Shown: positions 43,835 to 53,542, counted from the stretch's first letter. The stretch: 64,000 bases of DNA from an uncultured OM182 clade bacterium (GCA_905182025.1 CAJJAA010000016.1:51576-115575), one strand, 5' to 3'. Made by a program: numbers and translations. The notes: generated from the letters alone by a model not told the origin.

Positions 43835-45187
43835 GTGATGATGAGACTACTAATTGTTGTTAGCTTTTTGTTCATGTTGCCTGTTGCGATTCAATCGGCA
43901 ACCGGTTTAAACCTTGGTCAAGCCGCTTTTGCCGAAGCTGCCAAACCCGAGAAAAGAAAGGTCCCACCATTAAAGGAACGGACTTATAAAGTGCTGGCAC
44001 AAGCACAGATGCTGATAGATCCAGATTCTGTGCCCGTTGAAGAAGGTGAAGAGAAGCCTGACGTTCAGGCTGACCCACTGGCAGCCGTTGAGTTGCTCAA
44101 GAAGTCACTTGAAAGACGTGGTTTGAACGCCTACGAAGTCGCGCAGATCTGGAATACGTTGGCTTTTGCTTACTATACGCTTGATGACGTGCCTAATACG
44201 ATGAAGGCCTATGAAGCGGTACTTGCGCAACCACAAATGCAGGTATCTCTTGCTCTGGAACTCGGTGCGACAAGATCATTATTCCAACTTTACTACGCGG
44301 ACGAGAACTATCGTCGGTCACTTGAATATATTGCTCGGTGGGAAAAGATCAACGCAACCCGCGATGCCACTGTTACCTATATCAAAGCGACCGCCTACTA
44401 TCAGTTAGAAGAGTATAAAGACGCATTGAGTGCTGCCATTGATGTCGAAGACATAGCGCGAGTGCAGGAACGCACGCTTAAAGAAAACTGGTTGTATCTA
44501 CAGGTTATCCTTTACAACGAGCTTCAGGATTTTGATAACGTCATCGTCGTTCTTGAACGTATGATCGTTTTATACCCTAAGAAGCAGTACTGGATGCACC
44601 TCGCGGGTCTGTATGCTGAGAAAGAATGGCAAGATAAAGCGTTATCGGCATACTACGCTGCATATGTTCAGGATATGTTAGAGAAGGAAACAGAGATTGT
44701 TATGTTGTCTCAGCGCCTACTAAATGCAGAAGTGCCGTTCGAAGCCGCCAGGATACTTGAAAAGGGTTTTGACGACGGCATTATCGAGAAGAACGAGAAG
44801 AACATTCGATTGCTTGCGGCGTCATACACCATGGCTCAGGAGTTCAATAAGGCGATTTCGTCTTGGCAAGAAGCCACTGAATTTGCGGAAGACGGTGAAA
44901 TTCACTATCGTCTAGCGCAGGCGCTGTCAAATGAAGATCGACATGCCGAAGCGGTGAAGGCTTACCGTCAAGCGCTGAAGCTCGGCGATTTGAATAGACC
45001 TGAAGATGTAAACTTCTGGCTAGGTATCTCGCTCATGCAGATTGAAGAGTGGGACGGTGCGCAAAAGGCATTTGCGGTCGCAGCAAAGGACAAGTCTAAA
45101 GCTAAAAGCGCAAACCAGTACATCAAGTACATCAATGGTGAGAAGAGACGTTTAGCCGCTTTGCAGGATATGATTACCGGCGGTTAA
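43835..45187 (+). CDS. TPR-repeat periplasmic protein of TonB operon
   Basis: This 450-residue exported protein has signal peptide MRLLIVVSFLFMLPVAIQSA, then a chain of tetratricopeptide-like helices: AYEVAQIWNTLAFAYYTLDDVPNTMKAYEAVL, ATVTYIKATAYYQLEEYKDAL, WMHLAGLYAEKEWQDKALSAYYAA and EIHYRLAQALSNEDRHAEAVKAYRQALKLG. Such TPR proteins (TtpB-like in position) close TonB2-type operons and probably scaffold the complex. A strong terminator follows 30 bases after the stop. Confidence 0.9.
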   Translation: MMMRLLIVVSFLFMLPVAIQSATGLNLGQAAFAEAAKPEKRKVPPLKERTYKVLAQAQMLIDPDSVPVEEGEEKPDVQADPLAAVELLKKSLERRGLNAYEVAQIWNTLAFAYYTLDDVPNTMKAYEAVLAQPQMQVSLALELGATRSLFQLYYADENYRRSLEYIARWEKINATRDATVTYIKATAYYQLEEYKDALSAAIDVEDIARVQERTLKENWLYLQVILYNELQDFDNVIVVLERMIVLYPKKQYWMHLAGLYAEKEWQDKALSAYYAAYVQDMLEKETEIVMLSQRLLNAEVPFEAARILEKGFDDGIIEKNEKNIRLLAASYTMAQEFNKAISSWQEATEFAEDGEIHYRLAQALSNEDRHAEAVKAYRQALKLGDLNRPEDVNFWLGISLMQIEEWDGAQKAFAVAAKDKSKAKSANQYIKYINGEKRRLAALQDMITGG

Positions 45188-45217
45188 CATAATCGATTGA
45201 AAGCGGTAGTGAAAAAC

Positions 45218-45246
45218 AAAAAAGGACAGTGTTACTGTCCTTTTTT
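45218..45246. terminator. strong bidirectional intrinsic terminator
   Basis: AAAAAA-GGACAGT-GTT-ACTGTCC-TTTTTT is a perfect 7-bp GC-containing stem with a 3-base loop, extended by six A-T pairs. It lies between the convergent TPR and rsgA genes and can end transcripts from both sides. Confidence 0.93.
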
Positions 45247-45272
45247 CGTTGTTAGGACCTCAAATTCGGCAT

Positions 45273-46415
45273 CTATTTTCGCTTCGATGGCCGACTCTTA
45301 GGGCTACGAGTAAACTTTTTACGCACAAGTTTTTTCTCTGACTTCAGTTTAGCGTCGAAACGCGCGTTGAATTCAGACATTTCGAGTTTAAATTTTTGGT
45401 AGCTCTGCAGTCGTTCGGGCTCTAATTTGCCGTCAGTGAGTGCTCTTTGCAGTGCACAGCCAGGTTCGGTTTGATGCTGGCAATCAGTGAACTTGCAGTG
45501 GCCGATAAATGCCTCCACGTCCTCAAAAGTCGCCGTCATGGTGTCCTCATCCGCCCAGATCTGTATTTCTCTCATGCCCGGGGTATCAATGACCAGACCA
45601 CCATTGTCCAGTAAGCACAATTCCCTGTGGGTCGTTGTATGGCGGCCTTTACTATCGGTTTGCCTAACCTCGCCGGTTTTAAAGTGATCGAAACCGAGGA
45701 TATTATTAATGATTGTTGATTTACCAACACCAGAGGAACCTAGAACAGCTGCTGTACAACCTGGTTCGATATAGTTCTTCAGATTTTCTAGGCCGCTATT
45801 ATTCAAGGCGGATATGGCGTATATCGGCGTGCCCCTTGATATCTCCTCAACTTCAGCCATTTTTTCATCTAAATCTGAACAAAGATCTGTCTTATTGAGA
45901 ACAATGACCGGCAGGGCACCACTGTTCCAGGTGAGTACAAGATAACGTTCAATGCGAGCCGCGTTAAAATTTTCATCTAGCCCGGTAACGATGAATACCA
46001 TGTCAATATTTGCAGCGACAACCTGTTCATCAAACTTTTCGCCAGCTTCTTTGCGACTGAACTTGCTCGCGCGATCGAGGGTTTTCTGGATAACAACCTG
46101 GGTGGGGTCTGAGGCATCCGCAGGCGTAACTAAAACCCAATCACCGACGGTCGGTAATTCTGCTTTTGACGCAATTTCTTTCCTGATACGCCCTGGCAGG
46201 ATGCCGATCAGTGGACCGTTTTCACTCAGTAGATGGTAACGGTTCAAATCCTGTCGAGAGACTCGAGCAGGAACAAGGTCGTCTTCAGGGTCGAGCTGCT
46301 GCTGAAAGAAGTGCTTCCAACCCAAGCTTTGTAGCGTGTATTGAAGAGACGTATTATCGGGGTGTTGTTCAACTTGTGATTCCTTGAGATAAAGACCAAC
46401 GGCCGCGTGATGCAC
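45273..46415 (-). CDS. rsgA: ribosome small-subunit-dependent GTPase RsgA
   Basis: This 380-residue circularly permuted GTPase checks late 30S ribosome assembly. The order G4 (VLNKTDL), G5 (YAISALN), G1 (LGSSGVGKSTIINNILG), G3 (VIDTPGMREIQIW) is as in RsgA/YjeQ. An N-terminal OB-fold (GRIRKEIASKAELPTVGDWVLV) precedes it, and the C-terminal zinc finger CKFTDCQHQTEPGCAL follows. The tail is Lys/Arg-rich. The start is uncertain: a GTG at 46415 opens the frame without a clear ribosome-binding site. It is monocistronic between a terminator and a spacer. Confidence 0.92.
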   Translation of the reverse strand: MHHAAVGLYLKESQVEQHPDNTSLQYTLQSLGWKHFFQQQLDPEDDLVPARVSRQDLNRYHLLSENGPLIGILPGRIRKEIASKAELPTVGDWVLVTPADASDPTQVVIQKTLDRASKFSRKEAGEKFDEQVVAANIDMVFIVTGLDENFNAARIERYLVLTWNSGALPVIVLNKTDLCSDLDEKMAEVEEISRGTPIYAISALNNSGLENLKNYIEPGCTAAVLGSSGVGKSTIINNILGFDHFKTGEVRQTDSKGRHTTTHRELCLLDNGGLVIDTPGMREIQIWADEDTMTATFEDVEAFIGHCKFTDCQHQTEPGCALQRALTDGKLEPERLQSYQKFKLEMSEFNARFDAKLKSEKKLVRKKFTRSPKSRPSKRK

Positions 46416-46643
46416 TTGGGTACCGATGTGTTCGTAAGGAATTCAGAATTAGGTAACGTTTATCTGGCGGAATAATGACTTAAACGAGCGAAAGCAACGC
46501 AGGCGCTTGATAAGGGGTATTGACTATCATGGGGCTCCTCCTGCGTAGGTTCGCTTTGTTTTACATTATTCGTTACTCGAAACTGTTGTTATCAACAGTC
46601 GTTTGACGCGAGCGATGGAGGTCAAGGTTAGCTTGTTAAATCG

Positions 46644-48167
46644 TTACAGTCTAGAGGCGTTCTGTTTGTCCTTGAAACCTTTCAGAGCCGATTTCATTAA
46701 CATTCGTAATAACGGTGACATCAGAGCAATGACTGTCAGGACAAGCAGACAAAGTGTTGTCGGACGCTCCCATAGAAATGAAGCGTTACCATCTGAAAGG
46801 GTGATAGCTCTTCGAAGGTTATCTTCTAACATTCCGCCAAGTATAAAGCCGAGTAATACCGGCGCCATTGGAAATGTCATTAATCTTAGGATGACGGCGC
46901 AAACGGCAATGTACAACATGAGTTGTAGATCGAACGGATTAAAAGACACAAGGTATACCCCTGTTAGTGAAAAGAAGCCTATCAGCGGAATCAGAAACGT
47001 ACGCGGAATCGTTAACAACTTCGCGATGTAGGGAATCAACGGTAAATTCAAAAACAGCAAAATCATATTACCGAAATACATAGACACGATCACCGACCAG
47101 AATATTTCCGGCTGATCAATGTAAAGGCGAGGACCTGGTTGGATGCCATAAGCGATGAGTGCGCCGAGGAGTATCGCTGTCGTGCCTGAACCTGGAATAC
47201 CGAGTGTTAGAAGGGGTACAAATGAACCCGTGCAGGCTGCGTTGTTAGCTGACTCAGGCGCTGCTAATCCTTTCAGGCTTCCTTTCCCGAACTGCGCTTT
47301 GTCGGCGGTACTGGCGATACCTCTCTCCATGCCATAGGCGAGGAATGAAGCTATGGTCGCACCGGCACCGGGAAGGACCCCAACGAGAAAACCCAGAACC
47401 GACGAGCGACCGACAACGGGCGCGATTTCTCTGATCTCTTGCCGATCGAGTCCAAGGTCGGTTGTCGGAAGGCTATTGTTAGCACTTTGGGATGGTTTAA
47501 GCACCATCATAAATGCCTCGGCGAGCGCGAAGGTACCCATTGCGAGCAATAAGAAGCTAATACCATCAATTAAGTCCATTCGGCCGAATGTGAAGCGTTG
47601 AACGCCGGCGGTAAGGTCTGTACCTACCGTTGCAAGCATCAAACCCAGAATCGTCATGAGTAACGCTTTGAGATGCTCACCCTCGGCCGCAAATGCTGAC
47701 ACCAAACTTAGCCCCAATACCATCAGCATAAAATAATCCGCTGATCGAAAGCCTAATGAAAGTTCGGCAAGATACGGTGCGAGCAGAACCAGAAAGATAG
47801 CCGCAAGCGTGCCACCGGCAAACGAGGCGTAGGCCGCAATTGTTAGAGCTTTACCGGCTTTACCTTGGCGCGCCATAGGATAGCCATCGAATGCGGTGGC
47901 GACTGTACCTGCCACACCAGGCGCATTAATTAGAATTGATGAAGTTGAACCGCCAAAAATGGCGCCGTAGTAGACGCCTGCCAGCAGAATCATGCCGCTC
48001 GCTGGGTCTAGTGCATAGGTGATTGGTATCATCAAAGCTATCGCTGAAATGGGACCTAGACCAGGTAACATGCCGATTAATGTGCCGGCTAAACAGCCCG
48101 CGAAAACCAACAACAGATTTTGTATTGTCAGGACGGTCGCCAGTCCAACAAGGATGCCCTCAAACAT
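46644..48167 (-). CDS. tctA: tripartite tricarboxylate transporter permease, large subunit (TctA)
   Basis: This 507-residue inner-membrane permease has about 12 helices. The signature GTLIGMLPGLGPISAIALMIPITYALDP and VYYGAIFGGSTSSILINAPG, then LGFLVGVLPGAGATIASFLAYGMER and TLGIPGSGTTAILLGALIAYGIQPGP, are diagnostic for TctA. It imports a carboxylate with the membrane potential, together with TctB and the binding protein TctC. It overlaps tctB by 8 bases, the last gene of SMP30-tctC-tctB-tctA. The substrate is unknown. Confidence 0.93.
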   Translation of the reverse strand: MFEGILVGLATVLTIQNLLLVFAGCLAGTLIGMLPGLGPISAIALMIPITYALDPASGMILLAGVYYGAIFGGSTSSILINAPGVAGTVATAFDGYPMARQGKAGKALTIAAYASFAGGTLAAIFLVLLAPYLAELSLGFRSADYFMLMVLGLSLVSAFAAEGEHLKALLMTILGLMLATVGTDLTAGVQRFTFGRMDLIDGISFLLLAMGTFALAEAFMMVLKPSQSANNSLPTTDLGLDRQEIREIAPVVGRSSVLGFLVGVLPGAGATIASFLAYGMERGIASTADKAQFGKGSLKGLAAPESANNAACTGSFVPLLTLGIPGSGTTAILLGALIAYGIQPGPRLYIDQPEIFWSVIVSMYFGNMILLFLNLPLIPYIAKLLTIPRTFLIPLIGFFSLTGVYLVSFNPFDLQLMLYIAVCAVILRLMTFPMAPVLLGFILGGMLEDNLRRAITLSDGNASFLWERPTTLCLLVLTVIALMSPLLRMLMKSALKGFKDKQNASRL

Positions 48168-48651
48168 CTAACCATCCCATCCACAAATCTCCTGGAGCAA
48201 GATAAATTCCAAGCCAGTTGATCAGCAGTGCAAAAGCGCTTACGACGCCGATCGATAACACGGCCATTATTAACCAACGTCGTTCCCCTAGAATGGCGGA
48301 GGAGCAGAATAAAAAAAGGCTTGAGCAGACAATAAAGCCAAGATACTCAAGTGATAAACCGTAAAGCCCTATGATCAGAGCGAAGGCAATTGTGGGGATC
48401 CAGTTTAGTTGTTTAAGTTCTTGCCACTCGTGAGGAGCGTCTGTTGCTGATGCTTTTGTGGGTGTGAAAATTAAACCAATGGCCACAAGTATACCGCTGA
48501 CACCGATAAGGTAGGGCATAGACCGCGCGTTGAAGACTTCACCTTCGCTCCAAAAATCCAATTGGATTTGATGGCCGAAGTAAAGGTAGAAGCAGGATAT
48601 GCAAAGAAAAAGCACCCCTATTGCTCTTGAATATGTAATATAAACAGTCAC
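48160..48651 (-). CDS. tctB: tripartite tricarboxylate transporter, small subunit (TctB)
   Basis: This 163-residue protein has four hydrophobic helices (AIGVLFLCISCFYLYFGHQI, LIGVSGILVAIGLIF, IPTIAFALIIGLYGLSL with GFIVCSSLFLFCSSAIL, and LIMAVLSIGVVSAFALLINWLGIYLAPG). The length and the ending 'LGI-L-PG' match TctB/DUF1468. It is the poorly conserved small permease subunit; identity rests partly on its place between tctC and tctA, which it overlaps. Confidence 0.88.
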   Translation of the reverse strand: MTVYITYSRAIGVLFLCISCFYLYFGHQIQLDFWSEGEVFNARSMPYLIGVSGILVAIGLIFTPTKASATDAPHEWQELKQLNWIPTIAFALIIGLYGLSLEYLGFIVCSSLFLFCSSAILGERRWLIMAVLSIGVVSAFALLINWLGIYLAPGDLWMGWLDV

Positions 48652-48672
48652 TTATAGTCCAAAGTTAATTAG

Positions 48673-49650
48673 TTATCTTAAGAATCCGAGCTGCCGCATA
48701 AGTACTGAAATTTCCTGTTCCTGCCGTTCTAAGAAGCTGTAGAACTCTGAACCTTCATGGTGCAATAACGTCCAACCGTTTCTTTTTCGTACGGCTTCAA
48801 AAGCATCAGTACTGAGCGCATCGGAGACCGTCAGCATCATATTCTCGTAATTTGCATCACTGAGACCCGGTGCTGCAAAAAATCCACGCCAATTGGCAAA
48901 TTGAAGATCGTAACCCTGTTCGATCAACGTGGGTATATCAGGTGCATCCGTAAGTCTTTGCGGGGCAGTGACGCCGATGATCCGTGCTTCACCTGCACGT
49001 GCCATATCCAGCGCTTCGCTTAGCCCTGTTGAGAGAATTTGGCTTTCACCGGTCAGAATGCCTGCCATTGCTTTTCCGCCACCATCATAAGGAACATAAA
49101 TCAGTTTGCGTGGATTGCCACCGGCAAGTTCAAGTGCCCGAGCAAGTATGAAATGATCTGTACTGCCTTTGACCGATCCGCCCGCAGCCTTAAGCTTCCG
49201 CGGATCCTGCTTAAAAATCTCAGCTGCATCAGCAAAGGTCTTGATGGGCGAGTCCTTCGCAACGACGAAGCAGCTGTAGTCTGCGATGACGGACGCGATC
49301 GGCTTGAGATCACGAAATGACTGCGGAAATATGCCTTGCAGCGATCTCACGACCATTGGCGTTGAGTTAATAAGCAGTGTGTTTTGCTGCCGAGGTGCGG
49401 TTTCGATCAATTTTGCAATGGCTCGGCCGCCACCACCGCCGGTAAGGTTCTCGTAGGAGGTTTGGGAGACAGTACCAGACTTCAGCATGGCTTCACCCAT
49501 GCCTCTTGCTGTGCCGTCCCAACCGCCTCCAGGACCGGCTGGGATGAGAAAGTGAACCTTATCAAGTCTTTCAGCACACTGAATGTCTGCGGAGAAAAGT
49601 GCAATGAGTGCAAACAGGCTCGTTATATACGTTAAAGCGATTGGTTTCAT
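48673..49650 (-). CDS. tctC: tripartite tricarboxylate transporter substrate-binding protein (TctC)
   Basis: This 325-residue periplasmic binding protein has signal peptide YITSLFALIALFSADIQCA. VHFLIPAGPGGGWDGTARGMGEAM is the TctC entry motif (usually 'PGGGxDxxAR'). SYENLTGGGGGRAIAKLIET, AGGSVKGSTDHFILARAL and PYDGGGKAMAGILTG line the ligand pocket. The GGWDG instead of GGxxD variant marks the subset annotated as BUG-like tricarboxylate binders. It lies 22 bases before tctB, and its upstream partner is the SMP-30 gene. Confidence 0.92.
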   Translation of the reverse strand: MKPIALTYITSLFALIALFSADIQCAERLDKVHFLIPAGPGGGWDGTARGMGEAMLKSGTVSQTSYENLTGGGGGRAIAKLIETAPRQQNTLLINSTPMVVRSLQGIFPQSFRDLKPIASVIADYSCFVVAKDSPIKTFADAAEIFKQDPRKLKAAGGSVKGSTDHFILARALELAGGNPRKLIYVPYDGGGKAMAGILTGESQILSTGLSEALDMARAGEARIIGVTAPQRLTDAPDIPTLIEQGYDLQFANWRGFFAAPGLSDANYENMMLTVSDALSTDAFEAVRKRNGWTLLHHEGSEFYSFLERQEQEISVLMRQLGFLR

Positions 49651-49665
49651 AGAGTCTCTAGTGCA

Positions 49666-50568
49666 TCACTTGTTAAGAAAGTTGAGTGGTAAACCTGCGG
49701 TTGGCCATGGTACGGACACAAGTTTACCGGTAGTCGATAAAGTAATATAAGCGGTGTCGAGGTTCTCACCACCAAAGCAAATATTCGTCGTGAGCAGGTC
49801 AGGCATTGGAAACAGTTCAGCTCGCTTACCGTCAGGCGAGTGCACCGTAATACCGCCGGTAATGAGCGTTGCCACGCAAATATTACCCTCAGCATCAACA
49901 GCCAGAGAGTCAAACATATGATAGTCGGGTAATTGCGCCATCATGGTGCGTGCACCCGTGATTTCACCTGGTGCCTTGAGATCAAAACGCCACAGCCGCC
50001 CAGTGGGTGTTTCAGCGACGTAAAGCTTGTCCTCCTGAGGTGACAGGCCTATGCCATTGGGAGCCTCTAAAGGAAAGATCACTTCTTTTATCGAACTACC
50101 ATCGGGCAGGGCGTAATAAACCCCCGTTCTGTCTTTTTCTCTGGGTCTGTTTTTACCGTGGTCGGTGAACCACATACCCCCGGATGCATCGAACACAAGG
50201 TCATTGGGGCCTCTTAGTGGTATGCCATCGCAGTGCGTGTAAATGACTTCGACGTCTCCTGTATTGAGATCAACGGCCTCGATTCGGCCACCAGAGTAAT
50301 CGGCAGGTTGATCACCGGGCAGTAAAAGCCCGTTTCTGTCGTGCCACTCAAAACCACCGTTATTGCAGAGGTAACATCGACCATCGGGACCTATGGCCGC
50401 GCCATTTGGGCCACCGCCGATTTGCGCAACAACCTCGACCTTTCCGTCGGCGCATACTCTAGTCAAAGTACCGCGCTTAATTTCAACGAGCAGAACGCTA
50501 CCGTCGAGCATTGCGATCGGACCTTCGGGAAATGCCAGTCCGGTGGCGAGCTCTTTTAGATTCTCCAT
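49666..50568 (-). CDS. SMP-30/gluconolactonase family protein
   Basis: This 300-residue six-bladed beta-propeller lactonase has no signal peptide. The metal-site Glu is in LAFPEGPIAMLDGSVLLVE. IGGGPNGAAIGPDGRCYLCNNGGF carries an Asn ligand, and EAPNGIGLSPQEDKLYVAET another. The Asp of SLAVDAEGNICVATLI completes the four-residue metal site. It would open a sugar-acid lactone, so with the tctCBA genes 16 bases downstream the operon may import and use an aldonate or similar acid. That pathway is inference. Confidence 0.9.
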   Translation of the reverse strand: MENLKELATGLAFPEGPIAMLDGSVLLVEIKRGTLTRVCADGKVEVVAQIGGGPNGAAIGPDGRCYLCNNGGFEWHDRNGLLLPGDQPADYSGGRIEAVDLNTGDVEVIYTHCDGIPLRGPNDLVFDASGGMWFTDHGKNRPREKDRTGVYYALPDGSSIKEVIFPLEAPNGIGLSPQEDKLYVAETPTGRLWRFDLKAPGEITGARTMMAQLPDYHMFDSLAVDAEGNICVATLITGGITVHSPDGKRAELFPMPDLLTTNICFGGENLDTAYITLSTTGKLVSVPWPTAGLPLNFLNK

Positions 50569-50641
50569 GTGCTTTCTCTGACAAATGTAATCGGGGTACT
50601 ATAAATGGGTCACTACATCATGGAAAGGCAGATAGAAATCT

Positions 50642-51430
50642 ATGAGTAAATTTAAATTGCATGCTTTGAATAATGACTTCAACTGGACAGATCAAGTCGG
50701 TCCCTTCAAGCAAATCTCTGACGCCCAAGCGGCCAGCTGGAATGGAGATGGATACTTTTTATATAAGAATGCATTTAGCGCGGATCTGCTCGATAAACTC
50801 ATCGAGACGTTTGATCGGATCGATTTACAAACGGAGGCGTTCTTGGAGACTAATGGCGGACAGTTTGGCATTTCCCGGGCCAATCAGCTCACCTTCACCA
50901 AACATATCGTGGAAAGATCGGCATTAGCGAAGGCATTTACCCTTGAGGCGACGTTTGCAGGTTTGTGTTCAGATCTCTTGGACGACAACGCCAGATTATA
51001 TTGGGACCAGATTGTTTATAAGAAACCGGGTAACCCTGAGGATTTTCCTTGGCATCAAGATAATGGTTATAGCTTCGTTACGCCGCAAAACTATTTAACC
51101 TGTTGGGTCGCGCTGACAGATGCAACTATCGATAATGGTTGCCCCTGGGTCATGCCCGGTGTGCATAAGCGGGGCACTTTAAAGCACTGGCTGACGGATT
51201 TGGGCCTGCAATGCCTTGATAATAGTGACGGGGCGGTTGCGGTCGAGGCGAAGGCTGGCGACATTGTTGTTTTCTCATCCTTAACACCACACAGAACCGG
51301 ACCGAATCTAACCGAAGATACTCGCAAGGCATATATTTGCCAATATGGTTATGATGACGCCCAGGTTATTACTCGCGAGGGTGAATACCTCAAGCAAACA
51401 AATCCACAACGCCAATATCGGATCCTTTAA
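50642..51430 (+). CDS. phytanoyl-CoA dioxygenase (PhyH) family protein
   Basis: This 262-residue Fe(II)/2-oxoglutarate hydroxylase has the iron motif H-x-D in FPWHQDNGYSFV and the distal His in VFSSLTPHRTGPN, whose Arg would bind 2-oxoglutarate. CPWVMPGVHKRGTLKHW is the usual linking segment. It diverges from the SMP-30/tct operon with 74 bases between starts, so a shared regulatory region and pathway are possible. The substrate is unknown; PhyH relatives act on fatty acyl-CoA, ectoine or mitomycin-type compounds. Confidence 0.9.
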   Translation: MSKFKLHALNNDFNWTDQVGPFKQISDAQAASWNGDGYFLYKNAFSADLLDKLIETFDRIDLQTEAFLETNGGQFGISRANQLTFTKHIVERSALAKAFTLEATFAGLCSDLLDDNARLYWDQIVYKKPGNPEDFPWHQDNGYSFVTPQNYLTCWVALTDATIDNGCPWVMPGVHKRGTLKHWLTDLGLQCLDNSDGAVAVEAKAGDIVVFSSLTPHRTGPNLTEDTRKAYICQYGYDDAQVITREGEYLKQTNPQRQYRIL

Positions 51431-51664
51431 GGGCTCAATGTTGATGAGACTGACTTTTTGAATTCTGCGCTGTGGAGTAATGGGTCGCAGTGAAATCTCA
51501 TTTTCTCTGATTCAGGCTGCTATGATGCGTGGATGTTCTGTCATTCGATGTAAACGGGATACTCGATGGGCAAGCCAATCGTATCCTATTGGAGGAATCC
51601 GATAATGACGTAAACAACACCGATTAGAAATTCAAATAGACTTTTATTACCAAGGAGAAGTGTT

Positions 51665-51772
51665 GTGGCGAAAGGCAAAGACAAGCAAAAAGTAAACGAT
51701 AGCTCGAAAGCTCAGAAAACGTTGAAAGAGAAGCGAAAGGAAAAGAAACTGAAGAAATCGAGTCGCACCTAA
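51665..51772 (+). CDS. 35-residue lysine-rich protein
   Basis: GTG opens a frame of 35 residues beginning MAKGKDKQKVNDSSKAQ and ending KKLKKSSRT; 14 are Lys. AAGGAG lies seven bases upstream, an excellent ribosome-binding site for such a short gene. Similar tiny basic proteins of unknown function are common in gammaproteobacteria. Nucleic-acid or ribosome binding is plausible from charge only. Confidence 0.7.
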   Translation: MAKGKDKQKVNDSSKAQKTLKEKRKEKKLKKSSRT

Positions 51773-51848
51773 ACAGGTGTGTTGTCTGCGGGCGATTTGC
51801 CACCAGGGGCGCGTGCCAATCCCCTAGTGGTTCTACGCAAGTTTTGAA

Positions 51849-53000
51849 TTATTCTGCTTTGACTTTAGCGTAAGCCCAGTCGATCCAAGGCATAAGTGCG
51901 GCAATATCAGAAGATTCGACTGTCGCACCACCCCAGATTCTTAACCCTGCCGGGGCATCACGATAGCCTGCGATATCAAAAGCAACAGCTTCTTCTGCAA
52001 GTAACTTGGTCAACCGCTTAATTGTCTTACTCTGATCGTCGGATGTCTGTTCATTGAACCAAGGGTCGGTAATTTTAAGACAAATCGACGTTGATGAACG
52101 GGTATCTTCTCTTTCGGAAAGAAAATCAGCCCAATCGGTGTTCTTGACCCACGCTTCAACGACCTTTAGGTTCGCCTGGCTACGAGAAATCAGCGCATCG
52201 AGTCCACCTATTTGTTTTGCCCAGTTAAGTGCATCCAACTGATCTTCGACAGCAATCATCGACGGCGTGTTAATTGTTGCGCCTGCAAAGATATCGGCGA
52301 TTAATTTATTGTTCTTCGTTAAGCGGAAGATTTTTGGAATAGGCCATGAAGGCGTGTAGGACTCCAACCGAGCGACGGCTCGCGGTGACAAAGCGATCAT
52401 GCCATGTGCTGCCTCACCACCAAGGACCTTCTGCCAGGACCAGGTTACAACGTCCATCTTGCTCCAATCCATTTCCATTGCAAAAGCCGCGGATGTCGCA
52501 TCACAAAACGTGAGTCCTTGTCGATCTGCAGCAATCCAGTCAGTATCAGGCACTTTTACGCCAGAGGTTGTGCCATTAAAGGTGAATAACACATCGCGAT
52601 TACAGTCAACCTGAGAAAGGTCAGGCAGTACGCCATAGTCCGCCGAGATGTCTCTGACATCTTCAAGCTTGAGCTGTTTAGTGACATCGGTGCGCCAGCC
52701 TTGGCCAAAGCTTTCCCAGGACAATACATCGACACCGCGTTCACCCAACATTGTCCACATGGCCATTTCAAATGCGCCTGTGTCTGACGCAGGTACGATA
52801 CCTACTTGAAAGTCCGCTGGAATGCCGAGAATCGCCTTACTTTGCTCAATCACGCCTCGAAGTTTCGCCTTTTCTTCTGCTGCTCGATGAGAACGGCCTA
52901 AGCTGGTCGTCGGTAGGGATGCAATATCCCACCCAGGACGTTTAGAAGTAGGACCCGAAGAAAATCGGGGATTCTGTGGTTTTAGTGTTGGCATGGTCAT
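51849..53000 (-). CDS. serC: phosphoserine aminotransferase (alphaproteobacterial/Methanosarcina type)
   Basis: This PLP enzyme makes 3-phosphoserine from phosphohydroxypyruvate. It has about 383 residues from ATG 53000, which has AAAGGAAA upstream; the in-frame extension to 53084 is not family-like. [32 protein letters not shown] and [13 protein letters not shown] form the phosphate-binding entry. The PLP lysine is in [16 protein letters not shown], and the Asp of [15 protein letters not shown] holds the pyridine nitrogen. This form differs from Escherichia coli SerC and is typical of alphaproteobacteria and methanogens. No serA or serB is adjacent. Confidence 0.9.
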   Translation of the reverse strand: MTMPTLKPQNPRFSSGPTSKRPGWDIASLPTTSLGRSHRAAEEKAKLRGVIEQSKAILGIPADFQVGIVPASDTGAFEMAMWTMLGERGVDVLSWESFGQGWRTDVTKQLKLEDVRDISADYGVLPDLSQVDCNRDVLFTFNGTTSGVKVPDTDWIAADRQGLTFCDATSAAFAMEMDWSKMDVVTWSWQKVLGGEAAHGMIALSPRAVARLESYTPSWPIPKIFRLTKNNKLIADIFAGATINTPSMIAVEDQLDALNWAKQIGGLDALISRSQANLKVVEAWVKNTDWADFLSEREDTRSSTSICLKITDPWFNEQTSDDQSKTIKRLTKLLAEEAVAFDIAGYRDAPAGLRIWGGATVESSDIAALMPWIDWAYAKVKAE

Positions 53001-53200
53001 TAAGCTATTTCCTTTCAGACGAACGATGAGTGCGTCAGCAAATCGAAGGCGCGTACAATATCCTAAGCAACGTTTGTGTACCAAGGAAAATCATTCATCC
53101 TATCTATCGAATAGACTCATAGACTCGCGTCTTCTGCTAAATCTCCGTACTATTCCAGCTTAGTCTGCAGATAAACCTACGCGAATGAGCACTGCTTGAA

Positions 53201-53542
53201 ATGTCCCAGAACCCGGATACCCCAAAAACTAGGCTTGACCACATTAACCCGCCGGCAAGAAAACCGGCTTGGTTGGCTGAAGGGTACGCGGAACAATTTG
53301 GCTTTCAGGCAAAGGACGGTTTCGTGATAAGCGGCGGCACATTGTTGATTTTCGAGATAGGCGAGCCATTGGACTATCGGCGCAGTACTCACTTTGGCTA
53401 TCGCTGTAAGTCACGGGGTCAGGCGCGCGCTTGGGCGACAAAATTGGATGCGACGCAAGAAGAAGGTGCGATCTACAGTGGTTTCAAAACTAATGACCCA
53501 GAAGGAAATTTCCGCCAGATGTATTGGGAAGAGACGGCTTGA
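53201..53542 (+). CDS. small VOC-family (glyoxalase-like) protein
   Basis: This 113-residue protein begins RLDHINPPARKPAWLAEGYAEQFGFQ and ends FKTNDPEGNFRQMYWEE. These are the first His and last Glu regions of a single vicinal-oxygen-chelate module. HFGYRCKSRGQARAW is the central helix. No reaction can be assigned. Its stop overlaps the TTG start of the following transporter (TTGA), which shows translational coupling. Confidence 0.72.
   Translation: MSQNPDTPKTRLDHINPPARKPAWLAEGYAEQFGFQAKDGFVISGGTLLIFEIGEPLDYRRSTHFGYRCKSRGQARAWATKLDATQEEGAIYSGFKTNDPEGNFRQMYWEETA

Noticed and set aside
46582..46599. ACTGTTG-TTAT-CAACAGT hairpin near the tctA end as a terminator
   Set aside because: A clean 7-bp stem, but no T-tract on the minus strand; it could also be chance.
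51800..51830. CCACCAGGGG...CCCCTAGTGG hairpin as a terminator
   Set aside because: One mismatch in the stem and no T-tract on either strand; position after the small basic gene is suggestive but not sufficient.
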